A stretch of DNA of 8,137 bases from assembly GCA_004297575.1 (NCBI GenBank), contig SCSR01000028.1, forward strand, positions 1-8,137, read 5' to 3'. A program made the position numbers and the translations under genes. Of the stretch, positions 1 through 6,364 are shown piece by piece. The notes under the pieces were generated by a model. It searched no databases. It was not told the origin of the DNA and was given only the letters and a program-made list of their open reading frames with translations. This stretch comes from an archaeon. GTDB lineage: Archaea > Aenigmatarchaeota > Aenigmatarchaeia > CG10238-14 > SCSR01. How positions within the stretch are numbered: the first letter of the stretch is position 1; each line of letters opens with the position of its first letter.

Positions 1-2829
1 CCCAATTATCTTGCACTCGTCTCAGGGCAAACATGGGGATGCGACGGATATGACGGCATACCCAACTCCAATAATTGTACCGGCCAAGCGTGGAACTCTA
101 CGGACGCGAACCTTGTAGACAGGCTCGAAGCAAAGGGAATCACATGGAAAGCGTACATGGAAGACATGCCTTCCAACTGCTACACAAACGACACAGCCGA
201 CTATACAGCGAGGCACAACCCGTTCGTCTACTTCAAGGACATAGTGGACAACCAGACACGATGCGACAAGATAGTGCCGGCTGGAGCGAACGACATCACA
301 CTTTTACAGGACTTGAATTCCACCAAGACGGCATCGAATTTCATGTGGCTGACGCCTAACATGTGCAACGATATGCACGATTGCAGCGTAAGCGTAGGCG
401 ACAAATACCTCAGCGAACTTGTCCCGAAGATACTTGCAAGCAATGTTTTCATGACGCAAAAGGCGGTCATTTTTTTGGTATTTGATGAGCCAGGAAGCGG
501 CGGGAGCTCGATGTATGCGGCATGGGTAGGACCAGCTGCAAAGAAAGCTTACCAATCGGCAAAATCCTACACCCAGTACTCTTTCCTCAAAACCGTGGAA
601 GCGAACTGGGGTCTGCCAAACATCACCTCGAATGATGGTAATGCGCTTGCAATGACCGAGTTTTTTGGCGACAATCACAACTATGAAGTTACTGTCAGCA
701 ACAAGCAGCTGGTAGACTCGTCTAGAACAGAAACGACATTAATAGGCATAAACTACGGCGATCACCCCGGGGTGTTCCGTTCAAACGACCCTGCAACAGA
801 TGCGCAGAAGATAAGCGATGCGGGATTCAAGCAAGTGCTGTTACTGAAGGAGTGGGGAGCGTTGGAGAACAGCAAGAACAGCTCGACTTTTAGTTATAAT
901 GACACGGAATTCCAGAAGATGATGCTGCAGATAGGCAACCTTACGCAGAAAGGCATCAATGTCATAGTCAAGCTTTCCGCAGACTATGATACGCCCAGAA
1001 ACGGGCAGAACTTGTATTCTTTCCTAGGCAGCCAGTACTGCAACAGCCCTGGCAATTATTCATCCAGCTTTTCAGAGGATTTCTACAATACGTCATACAT
1101 TGGAGATTCTACGAGCGCCCAGTCCCACCTTATCAGGCTGTGGATGAAGATATCGCAGATGACACGCAATAATCCGCGGGTGATAGGGCTTAACATCCTC
1201 AACGAGCCTACTTATTGTGAATACAAGTACGAGCTGGGAGCGCGCATACACGACAGCTGGCACGACCGTGTGTCTGAGATTATCCAATCACTAAGGAACG
1301 ATGGTGAGCAAAGGATGATACTTGTAGACGAAGCGCCATTTTTCGAATACTATGAAAAATTCACGCCATGGAGCGACCCGAAGGTCATCAGCTCTATACA
1401 CTGGTATAGGGGGGTACATGACCATACAGAGATAGGGTCGTACAGCGCATGCTGGTCGGATTACCAGACGCTTTCCAACCTGTGGAGCAACGTATCCATG
1501 CCTGGAGGGGGAGGATGCACGAATGAGTCTACGCAAATAAAGCAGGCGCAGGACAAGTATCCGAACCAGCTGTTCATGGTCACGGAATTCGGTGACATAT
1601 ACGGCAACATTCCGGGAGATGCGAACGAGACATGGATTAAGAATAGCATACAGCTGTTCAAGGACAACGGAATAACCGGATGGTTCTATTGGAGCAGCAA
1701 GGACACAGGAACATGGATCAAGGACATGAGAGACACCGCGCCATTCGGGGCGATGAAATCGAACAACACCATCACATTCGTATCAAACCTATTGACTGGG
1801 GAGACAACTAACCTTAATATCCTGAGCAATCTTGGTAATGCATCATCAGTAATCTTGCAAGCTCCTAAATTAGGCAAGATCGCATTCCTTCAGCCAATCA
1901 ACTTTACCAAGTTCATGGACATGAATGATTATCAGTTGCAGTGGCAGGGCTACAATTACAACTTGGCAAACAAGACTGTGATAAATATCAACGGGCAGAA
2001 CATCACTTCATTGCCTGCAAGCGACACGACTGCCAATAACAATACATGGAAACAGTTCTCATTGGATATCTCCAAGCATGTCAAGCCTGGTAGCAACACA
2101 CTGTCATTTATCAGGAATTACGGCTATAGCAAAGTCAGCAATGTCACTGTTTTGAGATCAGGCCAGGCGATATACAGCAACTCTTCCCAGCTCGAGCTGT
2201 GGAGCAACGGGACCAAAGTCGCATATGCGTTCACTGCAGACCCTACCTACACGCTCGACCTTGATAATTATGTAAGCATCACCCCGTTACGAATAGAAGT
2301 CAAGACAGACATGCTGCCATTCATGGACAAGCCTGCAAAGCTAGTTTTCGAACAAGTATCGCTGGACAATCCTATGATACTGAGAAACGGCGACGCATGT
2401 GACACATGTGTGTTGGAAATCTACAACAAGACCAGCGGCACCTTGGTTTTCAGAGTGCCAGGGTTCTCTGTTTATACGTTGCAGGAAACGCCTAGCGCCC
2501 CTGCGCCAGCTCCAGCTTCATCTGGCGGAAGTGGGGGAAGAGGCGGTGGCGGGTCATATGTGATAATACCGCAACAGACTACGACAACCAGCCAGACAAG
2601 TGTCACAACACAGACTACGAGCACGACTACGCCTGTGGTAACGCCTAGCATTACAACAACCACGACAACGCAGGCTCCAGCCCAAGGCATATCAGGCATG
2701 CAAGCACTGGTGGCTGCTATTACAAACCCATGGGTGATCGCTAGCATGGTTGTTGCAATCGCGATTGTAATCGCAGCTGCGGCATACTCTCTAAAGCCTG
2801 AATGGTTTAACGAGAGAAGAGCCGAGTAA
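1..2829 (+). CDS. Membrane-anchored phosphoesterase / GH5-like glycoside hydrolase fusion (5' partial)
   Basis: The frame is open from base 1, so the Met at 157 is internal and the N-terminus is missing; 942 codons are visible. Bases 1 to about 700 encode a phosphoesterase of the acid phosphatase/phospholipase C type: PNYLALVSG at 1-27, RHNPF at 211-225, the metal-site-like DMHD at 370-381, VFDE near 478-489, and a terminal block ending in an LPNI-like stretch. From about 733 a TIM-barrel GH5-like domain follows: GINYGDHPG, the putative acid/base Glu in NEP (1201-1209), HWY at 1399-1407, the putative nucleophile Glu in VTEFGD (Glu codon 1585-1587), and WFYW at 1681-1692. Beta-sandwich-like sequence covers about 1900-2485. 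A Pro/Gly/Thr-rich stalk and one transmembrane helix (about 2731-2793) end in a short charged tail. I count 24 N-X-S/T sequons and 12 cysteines, which suits an outward-facing glycoprotein. The likely role is hydrolysis of phosphoesters and beta-glycans at the cell surface. The domain calls are fairly sure; the substrates are unknown. Confidence 0.85.
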   Translation, partial: PNYLALVSGQTWGCDGYDGIPNSNNCTGQAWNSTDANLVDRLEAKGITWKAYMEDMPSNCYTNDTADYTARHNPFVYFKDIVDNQTRCDKIVPAGANDITLLQDLNSTKTASNFMWLTPNMCNDMHDCSVSVGDKYLSELVPKILASNVFMTQKAVIFLVFDEPGSGGSSMYAAWVGPAAKKAYQSAKSYTQYSFLKTVEANWGLPNITSNDGNALAMTEFFGDNHNYEVTVSNKQLVDSSRTETTLIGINYGDHPGVFRSNDPATDAQKISDAGFKQVLLLKEWGALENSKNSSTFSYNDTEFQKMMLQIGNLTQKGINVIVKLSADYDTPRNGQNLYSFLGSQYCNSPGNYSSSFSEDFYNTSYIGDSTSAQSHLIRLWMKISQMTRNNPRVIGLNILNEPTYCEYKYELGARIHDSWHDRVSEIIQSLRNDGEQRMILVDEAPFFEYYEKFTPWSDPKVISSIHWYRGVHDHTEIGSYSACWSDYQTLSNLWSNVSMPGGGGCTNESTQIKQAQDKYPNQLFMVTEFGDIYGNIPGDANETWIKNSIQLFKDNGITGWFYWSSKDTGTWIKDMRDTAPFGAMKSNNTITFVSNLLTGETTNLNILSNLGNASSVILQAPKLGKIAFLQPINFTKFMDMNDYQLQWQGYNYNLANKTVININGQNITSLPASDTTANNNTWKQFSLDISKHVKPGSNTLSFIRNYGYSKVSNVTVLRSGQAIYSNSSQLELWSNGTKVAYAFTADPTYTLDLDNYVSITPLRIEVKTDMLPFMDKPAKLVFEQVSLDNPMILRNGDACDTCVLEIYNKTSGTLVFRVPGFSVYTLQETPSAPAPAPASSGGSGGRGGGGSYVIIPQQTTTTSQTSVTTQTTSTTTPVVTPSITTTTTTQAPAQGISGMQALVAAITNPWVIASMVVAIAIVIAAAAYSLKPEWFNERRAE
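2488..2793 (+). other. Low-complexity stalk and C-terminal membrane anchor of the fusion protein
   Basis: After the last beta-rich module the protein changes to an Ala/Pro run, then a Gly/Ser-rich patch with consecutive glycines (about 2521-2553), then a Thr-rich tract built from ACN codons (about 2578-2676). One hydrophobic helix follows, starting NPWVIASMVVAIAIV (from about 2725), and then a KPEWFNERRAE tail with net positive charge next to the membrane. This is the usual plan of an archaeal surface protein held by a C-terminal helix with an O-glycosylation-prone spacer. It places the two catalytic domains outside the cell. The ACN repeats are also a likely site of length variation between strains. 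Confidence 0.8.
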
Positions 2830-2860
2830 GTATTTCTCTAACAATTGCGAATCTTTATTC

Positions 2861-3571
2861 ATGCCTGAAGAGCAGGATATCCTCAAGACCATCATAGAAA
2901 AGGAAAGCTGGGAGGAGGTTCTGTACTACATCGTGAACGTTCAGAACATGGACCCGTGGAATATCGACCTGGTGAAACTCACAGAAAGTTTCCTGCATTT
3001 CCTGAAAGCTGCCAAGGATCTGGATTTCCGCATACCTGCCAAGATTGTTTTTGTCGCCGCGATATTGTTGAGATTGAAGGCTGATTATTTGTCAATCTTC
3101 GAAGAGAAAGAATCAGAGATCGAAGAGGCGCTGAGGGAGCAGAAACCGTTCGAGGAACTGGGAATAGACCCGAACCTTGTCAAGCTGGGATATCCGATGA
3201 AGAGGATACCCAAGCGCCAGGTGACCATGGACGAGCTGATAACCGCATTGAAGAAGGCGATGACTGTTGAGAAGAGGAGGGAAGACAAGCGCGCGAATGT
3301 GCAGGCGCGTGTAGAGGCACAGTTGAAGATTGAGGAGGGAATCGAGCAGAGGATTGCAAATGTGATGGCTGATATCGAGACCGCGCTTCAATCACAGGAC
3401 AAGGTTGAATTCAAGCAGATAGTCGGTGATTGGAAAAGAGAGAATGTAGTGAAGAGATTCGTGCCTGTGTTGCATCTGGAGCAGGACAAGAAGATTTCAG
3501 CTGACCAGGAAGAGTTCTTCAAACAGATTCTGATCAGCAAGTATAAAGAAAAGACTGAAGAGCAGCAATAA
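2861..3571 (+). CDS. scpA: Segregation and condensation protein A (ScpA kleisin)
   Basis: This 236-residue protein has the archaeal ScpA plan. The N-terminal SMC-binding part carries WEEVLYYIV (about residues 17-25), MDPWNIDLVKLT (30-41) and the family-typical helix PAKIVFVAAILLRLKADYL (59-77). A charged, helical, Lys/Glu-rich middle follows. The C-terminal winged-helix region has RFVPVLHLEQ followed by QEEFFKQILIS (about 199-226). Kleisins bridge the two heads of an SMC dimer in the condensin that compacts and segregates chromosomes. Neither SMC nor ScpB is in this window. The ATG at 2861 is 31 bases after the stop of the surface enzyme. No Shine-Dalgarno is visible, and a weak AT-rich element at about 2831-2838 could be its TATA box. 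The length is normal for archaea, somewhat shorter than typical bacterial ScpA. Confidence 0.88.
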   Translation: MPEEQDILKTIIEKESWEEVLYYIVNVQNMDPWNIDLVKLTESFLHFLKAAKDLDFRIPAKIVFVAAILLRLKADYLSIFEEKESEIEEALREQKPFEELGIDPNLVKLGYPMKRIPKRQVTMDELITALKKAMTVEKRREDKRANVQARVEAQLKIEEGIEQRIANVMADIETALQSQDKVEFKQIVGDWKRENVVKRFVPVLHLEQDKKISADQEEFFKQILISKYKEKTEEQQ

Positions 3572-3580
3572 ATTAAATAC
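3572..3580 (+). promoter_or_regulatory. TATA-like box for the cupin gene
   Basis: The AT-rich element ATTAAATAC starts directly after the scpA stop codon (3569-3571). Its centre is about 23 bases before the ATG at 3599, the spacing expected for a leaderless archaeal transcript. No Shine-Dalgarno lies before that ATG, which supports this reading. Confidence 0.5.
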
Positions 3581-3598
3581 TTTCACGGCATATCCTGT

Positions 3599-4054
3599 AT
3601 GATGTACGAACTAAATGACATTGTTTATGTAGTTCCAGTCACAGGTGGGCATAAGGACAATAGGCGTACCATAGTTGATTATGTTGTCAAAAGACCTGAC
3701 CAAACACCTTTGGAAGTCAGGAGAATAAAGATTCTAAATCAAATCCCAAAAGGCACGAATGTACTTTTAGGACAGCACTATCACTCGTATGAGGAAGGTT
3801 TTCTAGTCAGAGGCTCTTGCATATTGTATGTGCTTGACCATTCAGACCCGCAAAGAAGAGCGAAAGGCGAATTGAAAGATTGTTCACTCGTCATACCGCC
3901 AGGCATCGTGCATACTTTCCAGTCTGTCAATGATTTCGAGCTTATCGGATTAGAACCGTTGGTGGATTATGTTGATGATGCGGCTGTAGCAAGAGGTGCA
4001 GAAAAGAGCAAGCAGACCATATTCAGGTACGAGTTGAATCCTGCTGATTTCTAA
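3599..4054 (+). CDS. Single-domain cupin protein
   Basis: This is a 151-residue beta-rich protein with both cupin motifs. Motif 1 is GQHYHSYEEGFLVRG (residues 58-72), giving His60, His62 and Glu65 or Glu66 as metal ligands. Motif 2 is PPGIVHTF (100-107), giving His105 as the last ligand. The length and motif spacing fit a small one-domain metal-binding cupin, such as those acting as sugar-nucleotide epimerases/isomerases or small-molecule dioxygenases, but nothing seen fixes the substrate. A second ATG follows immediately at 3602; the first is used here because both fit the TATA spacing. The gene is more AT-rich than scpA. The 112-residue gene downstream starts 45 bases after the stop, so the two may share a transcript. 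Confidence 0.75.
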   Translation: MMYELNDIVYVVPVTGGHKDNRRTIVDYVVKRPDQTPLEVRRIKILNQIPKGTNVLLGQHYHSYEEGFLVRGSCILYVLDHSDPQRRAKGELKDCSLVIPPGIVHTFQSVNDFELIGLEPLVDYVDDAAVARGAEKSKQTIFRYELNPADF

Positions 4055-4091
4055 TGATTAACGAGCTTATCCTCGGTTTCCCAAATACAAT

Positions 4092-4097
4092 GAGGGA
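4092..4097 (+). promoter_or_regulatory. Possible Shine-Dalgarno before the 112-residue gene
   Basis: The purine run GAGGGA ends two bases before the ATG at 4100. Its core GAGG could pair with the 3' end of 16S rRNA, though the spacing is short. It is the only start in the window with such a run, and there is no well-placed TATA box. This would fit translation as the second gene of a cupin transcript. An upstream ATG at 4090 is in another frame and soon meets a stop. Confidence 0.35.
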
Positions 4098-4099
4098 AG

Positions 4100-4438
4100 A
4101 TGCCAGAAACTGGAAGCACTGAATTCAGGATTAGGTATATAAAAGAGCTTGCAGATTCTTTCGAGAAAGAGATATATCATTGGGTATGCATACTGAACGA
4201 CAGGGACAATTTGCCCATAGCTGAAGATATGAGAATCAGGGAAAGATGTTCGAATATTTTAGGGACGTATCTAGGCATGATATATCTGCCACAAGGCATT
4301 TGCAGCATATTCAAATCGGAAGTGGAAGATAATAGGAAAAAGGACATAGAAGAGATCAGAACAGAACTTGGGAAGAGGTATAAGAAATTGCGTGAAGAGT
4401 ATGACGAAACTTTTACTCGCAAGATAGGGAATGGTTGA
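4100..4438 (+). CDS. Uncharacterised 112-residue helical protein
   Basis: I do not recognise a family. The protein is soluble and strongly charged, with no signal peptide or transmembrane segment. Residues 1-40 form a probable amphipathic helical region (FRIRYIKELADSFEKEIYHW). The middle holds a more hydrophobic patch around ILGTYLGMIYLPQG. The last third is Lys/Glu/Arg-rich with coiled-coil character (EVEDNRKKDIEEIRTELGK and following). It has three cysteines and no obvious metal motif. The coding case rests on an uninterrupted frame filling the space between its neighbours, a plausible ribosome site, and sensible protein composition. Its TGA stop (4436-4438) falls inside the probable TATA box of the downstream glycosylase gene. 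It may be co-transcribed with the cupin gene. Confidence 0.6.
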   Translation: MPETGSTEFRIRYIKELADSFEKEIYHWVCILNDRDNLPIAEDMRIRERCSNILGTYLGMIYLPQGICSIFKSEVEDNRKKDIEEIRTELGKRYKKLREEYDETFTRKIGNG

Positions 4439-4444
4439 TATATA
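4436..4444 (+). promoter_or_regulatory. TATA box for the uracil-DNA glycosylase gene, overlapping a stop codon
   Basis: TGATATATA contains a strong TATA core and includes the TGA stop of the preceding gene. Its centre is about 26-27 bases before the ATG at 4467 but only about 17 bases before the GTG at 4458. The spacing therefore favours the ATG as the start of a leaderless message. Confidence 0.6.
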
Positions 4445-4466
4445 GTCATATCCTCAAGTGGAATCA

Positions 4467-5015
4467 ATGAAAACATTGCAGGAAATTTCTAAAGAAATCG
4501 CTGCATGCAAGGAATGCCAAAGGAACAAGAGCGGGTTGCCGGTTGCTGGAGAGGGAAACCCGCATGCAAGGATACTTTTTATAGGTGAAGCTCCAGGCGC
4601 GCAAGAAGCCAAGACAGGAAGACCGTTCGTCGGAAGATCAGGAAAGTTCCTTAACAAACTGTTGGAATCGATTGGGTCGGGGCGGGAGGATGTTTTCATC
4701 ACGTCTCCTGTAAAATATTTTTCTGGTTCGCGTGCATTGACTGAAAAGGAGATAGTGCATGGCAAGATGCACACTCTTGAACAGGTAGAAGCAATCAAGC
4801 CGAGAATCATCGTGTTGCTGGGAAGCGTTGCACACAAGGCATTGGTAGGGAACATAAAAGTCACGGAGACACACGGCACAGTCGTGAAAAATAATTCCAT
4901 CATATACTTTTCGACATTCCATCCAGCTGCTGCATTGAGATTCGGGTTCACAAGGGAGAAGATACGGGAAGATTTCAAGAAACTGAGAGTCTTAATCAAG
5001 AAAGAACTGAATTAA
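4467..5015 (+). CDS. Uracil-DNA glycosylase superfamily protein, family-4-like with divergent motifs
   Basis: This is a 182-residue relative of the family 4 uracil-DNA glycosylases, which remove uracil from DNA to start base-excision repair. Visible family blocks are CxxC at residues 14 and 17, GEAPGAQE (40-47, with the usual Glu41), GRPFVGRSGKFL, the IVLLGSVA strand, and the catalytic-loop motif HPAAAL near the end. The start at ATG 4467, rather than the GTG at 4458, fits the TATA spacing and puts the cysteines at 14 and 17, as I recall for the Archaeoglobus enzyme. The divergence is notable. The usual TNVxKC block reads TSPVKY, so the uracil-contacting Asn is Ser80 and the third cluster Cys is Tyr84. 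The fourth Cys is also absent: the protein has only two cysteines. A 4Fe-4S cluster in the normal form is unlikely, and activity or specificity may differ. Confidence 0.82.
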   Translation: MKTLQEISKEIAACKECQRNKSGLPVAGEGNPHARILFIGEAPGAQEAKTGRPFVGRSGKFLNKLLESIGSGREDVFITSPVKYFSGSRALTEKEIVHGKMHTLEQVEAIKPRIIVLLGSVAHKALVGNIKVTETHGTVVKNNSIIYFSTFHPAAALRFGFTREKIREDFKKLRVLIKKELN

Positions 5016-5019
5016 CTTT

Positions 5020-5805
5020 TCAAAATTTGTAGAATTCCGTACGCCTATCTTTGAATATGTCGTTGTATTTGTTGATCATTTTGTTTTCAGATTTCTTTTC
5101 ATCGATATCAATGACAGAAACATAAGGCGCGTTTGATGGGGCGGAAGAAAGAACTTGCCCGTCAAATGACGTGATTTGACTTCCACCCGTGAATGTAAAA
5201 TCATCTTCTCCTCGTTTTTCGCTGCCAACCCTGTTAGCTGTGACATCAAATACCCTGTTTTCAAGACAGTGTGTAATCATAGCATTTTGGCAATAAGGCA
5301 TGACAAGGTTGCATGGATGAGCAATTACCTGAGCCCCTTCTAGTGCAAGTGTTCTGATTACTTCTGAAAAAATCCAATCAAAACAAATCATAACACCAAT
5401 TTTGGAACCATTGATATCGTAGACTTTTAGCGGCTTGTCTCCAGGGGTAAACCATAATTTCTCTTTGTTGAAGAGGTGTATTTTCCTGTATGTGTCGATT
5501 ACTCCACCCTTGGATACAATGAGAGATGAATTGTATATATTCTGTCCGTCCAATTCAACAAATCCACCAACTATTGTCGCACCTGTCTCATTCGAAAGTT
5601 CCTTGAGGAATTTAGCGGTCTTTCCGTCTTTTGTCTCCCCAAGCTCTCTTGCTTCATCTTCTGACATGAATGTATAGCCCGTGGCAAAGAGTTCAGGTAA
5701 AACTAAAAGGTCTGCTTTAACTCCTTTCAAAAGTTCTCGAATTTGGTTGAAGTTCTTTTCTTTTTCTCCAAATACTGGAGCGTTCTGGACGTACCCGACT
5801 TTCAT
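5020..5805 (-). CDS. Nitrilase-superfamily carbon-nitrogen hydrolase
   Basis: This 261-residue protein has the complete Glu-Lys-Cys triad of the nitrilase fold: Glu38 in LVLPELFATGY, Lys108 in TYRKIHLF, and Cys141 in GVMICFDWIFSE. The other family blocks are also present: GATIVGGF (75-82), IYNSSLIV (90-97), and a late ENRVFDVTANRVG segment. Members cut C-N bonds in amides, N-carbamoyl compounds or nitriles, and often clean up metabolites. The sequence does not show which substrate applies here. The length is typical for a single-domain cytosolic amidase. The ATG at 5805 lies about 30 bases downstream of a TATA-like element. The gene converges with the glycosylase gene, with four bases between the stop codons, and diverges from the DoxX-like gene. 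It is visibly AT-rich compared with scpA and the DoxX-like gene. Confidence 0.85.
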   Translation of the reverse strand: MKVGYVQNAPVFGEKEKNFNQIRELLKGVKADLLVLPELFATGYTFMSEDEARELGETKDGKTAKFLKELSNETGATIVGGFVELDGQNIYNSSLIVSKGGVIDTYRKIHLFNKEKLWFTPGDKPLKVYDINGSKIGVMICFDWIFSEVIRTLALEGAQVIAHPCNLVMPYCQNAMITHCLENRVFDVTANRVGSEKRGEDDFTFTGGSQITSFDGQVLSSAPSNAPYVSVIDIDEKKSENKMINKYNDIFKDRRTEFYKF

Positions 5806-5830
5806 ATTTGGTAATTAGCGGTACAGATTC

Positions 5831-5839
5831 ATAAATATC
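5831..5839 (-). promoter_or_regulatory. TATA box for the nitrilase-like gene
   Basis: On the minus strand this reads GATATTTAT, centred about 30 bases before the ATG at 5805. That suggests a leaderless transcript or one with a very short leader. No Shine-Dalgarno is seen between it and the ATG. Confidence 0.55.
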
Positions 5840-5853
5840 CGCGATTGATTGAA

Positions 5854-5862
5854 CTTTATATA
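5854..5862 (+). promoter_or_regulatory. TATA box for the DoxX-like gene
   Basis: CTTTATATA is a strong TATA core centred about 26 bases before the ATG at 5884, the classic archaeal distance to a start site at or next to the initiator codon. It lies only about 15 bases from the oppositely oriented TATA box of the nitrilase-like gene. Confidence 0.65.
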
Positions 5863-5883
5863 GCAGTCCGCCAAAATACAATT

Positions 5884-6363
5884 ATGCTCAAAGAGTCGCA
5901 AATCTGGACTGCGTTGAGATTAGGCATGGGATGGATGTTCTTGTGGGCGTTCTTTGACAAGTTATTCGGCTTGGGTTTCGCGACAACACCTGACAAGGCA
6001 TGGCTTGCTGGCGGTTCACCAACTACTGGGTTCCTTGCGCATGCGGTGAAGGGTCCGCTTGCTCCATTCTTCAATAGCCTCTCCGGAAATGTCCTCATAG
6101 ACTGGTGGCTGATGATCAGCTTTTTGTTTTTGGGAATCTCGTTGATGCTGGGAATTTTCAGGAAACTGTCCGGATACTACGGGGCACTGGTGATGCTCAC
6201 ATTCTGGCTTGCACTTATTCCACCGCAGAACAATCCTTTCTTGGATGAGCATATCATTTTCATAATCGTGCTGCTGGGATTGGCGATAAAGCCTGCGACG
6301 TTTGGGTTGGGTAAGTGGTGGACTAGACAGAAACTGGCGAAGAAGTACAAGATTTTAGAGTAA
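5884..6363 (+). CDS. DoxX/DoxD-like integral membrane protein
   Basis: This 159-residue membrane protein has four predicted helices at about residues 8-30, 71-91, 95-112 and 119-138, and a basic C-terminal tail. DoxX/DoxD hallmarks are the opening LRLGMGWMFLWAFFDKLFG, a GGSPTTGFLA loop followed by a GPLAPFF stretch, NVLIDWWLM leading into helix 2, and NPFLDEHIIF before helix 4. In acidophilic archaea, DoxD with DoxA forms a thiosulfate:quinone oxidoreductase. Most family members have no known reaction, and no DoxA partner is visible here, so a redox role is only a guess. The frame extends upstream to a TTG at 5845, but that would place the gene's own TATA box inside the coding region. The ATG at 5884 is therefore chosen. 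The gene ends one base from the purB stop codon. Confidence 0.82.
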   Translation: MLKESQIWTALRLGMGWMFLWAFFDKLFGLGFATTPDKAWLAGGSPTTGFLAHAVKGPLAPFFNSLSGNVLIDWWLMISFLFLGISLMLGIFRKLSGYYGALVMLTFWLALIPPQNNPFLDEHIIFIIVLLGLAIKPATFGLGKWWTRQKLAKKYKILE

Positions 6364-6364
6364 C

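Noticed and set aside
157..159. ATG as the start of the phosphoesterase-GH5 gene
   Set aside because: The same frame is open to base 1 and already encodes conserved phosphoesterase sequence (PNYLALVSG), so this Met is internal and the gene is partial.
470..476. T7 run as an archaeal terminator
   Set aside because: It lies inside a continuous conserved coding frame (Ile-Phe-Leu codons) well before the gene's end. It is at most a homopolymer error site.
304..678. Minus-strand open frame of 124 codons
   Set aside because: It is a shadow of the phosphoesterase domain and its product resembles no family.
2575..2680. Thr-codon repeat tract as a DNA tandem repeat or CRISPR-like array
   Set aside because: It is a low-complexity ACN codon run encoding the protein stalk, with no fixed repeat unit or spacers.
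4458..4466. GTG start for the glycosylase homologue
   Set aside because: It lies only about 17 bases from the TATA centre. The ATG at 4467 gives the right spacing and the expected cysteine positions 14 and 17.
4700..4790. Relationship of the glycosylase homologue to UDGX, which forms covalent uracil complexes
   Set aside because: The VKYF and HGKMH segments loosely recall UDGX VKHF and KRRIH, but the UDGX loop insertion is absent and the His is in a different place.
4454..4999. Long open frame of 181 codons on the minus strand
   Set aside because: It lies antisense to the glycosylase homologue, whose translation has clear family motifs. The minus-strand product has no recognisable domain.
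5845..5883. N-terminal extension of the DoxX-like protein from a TTG codon
   Set aside because: It would place a strong, correctly spaced TATA box inside the coding region and add residues not typical of the family. The ATG at 5884 fits better.
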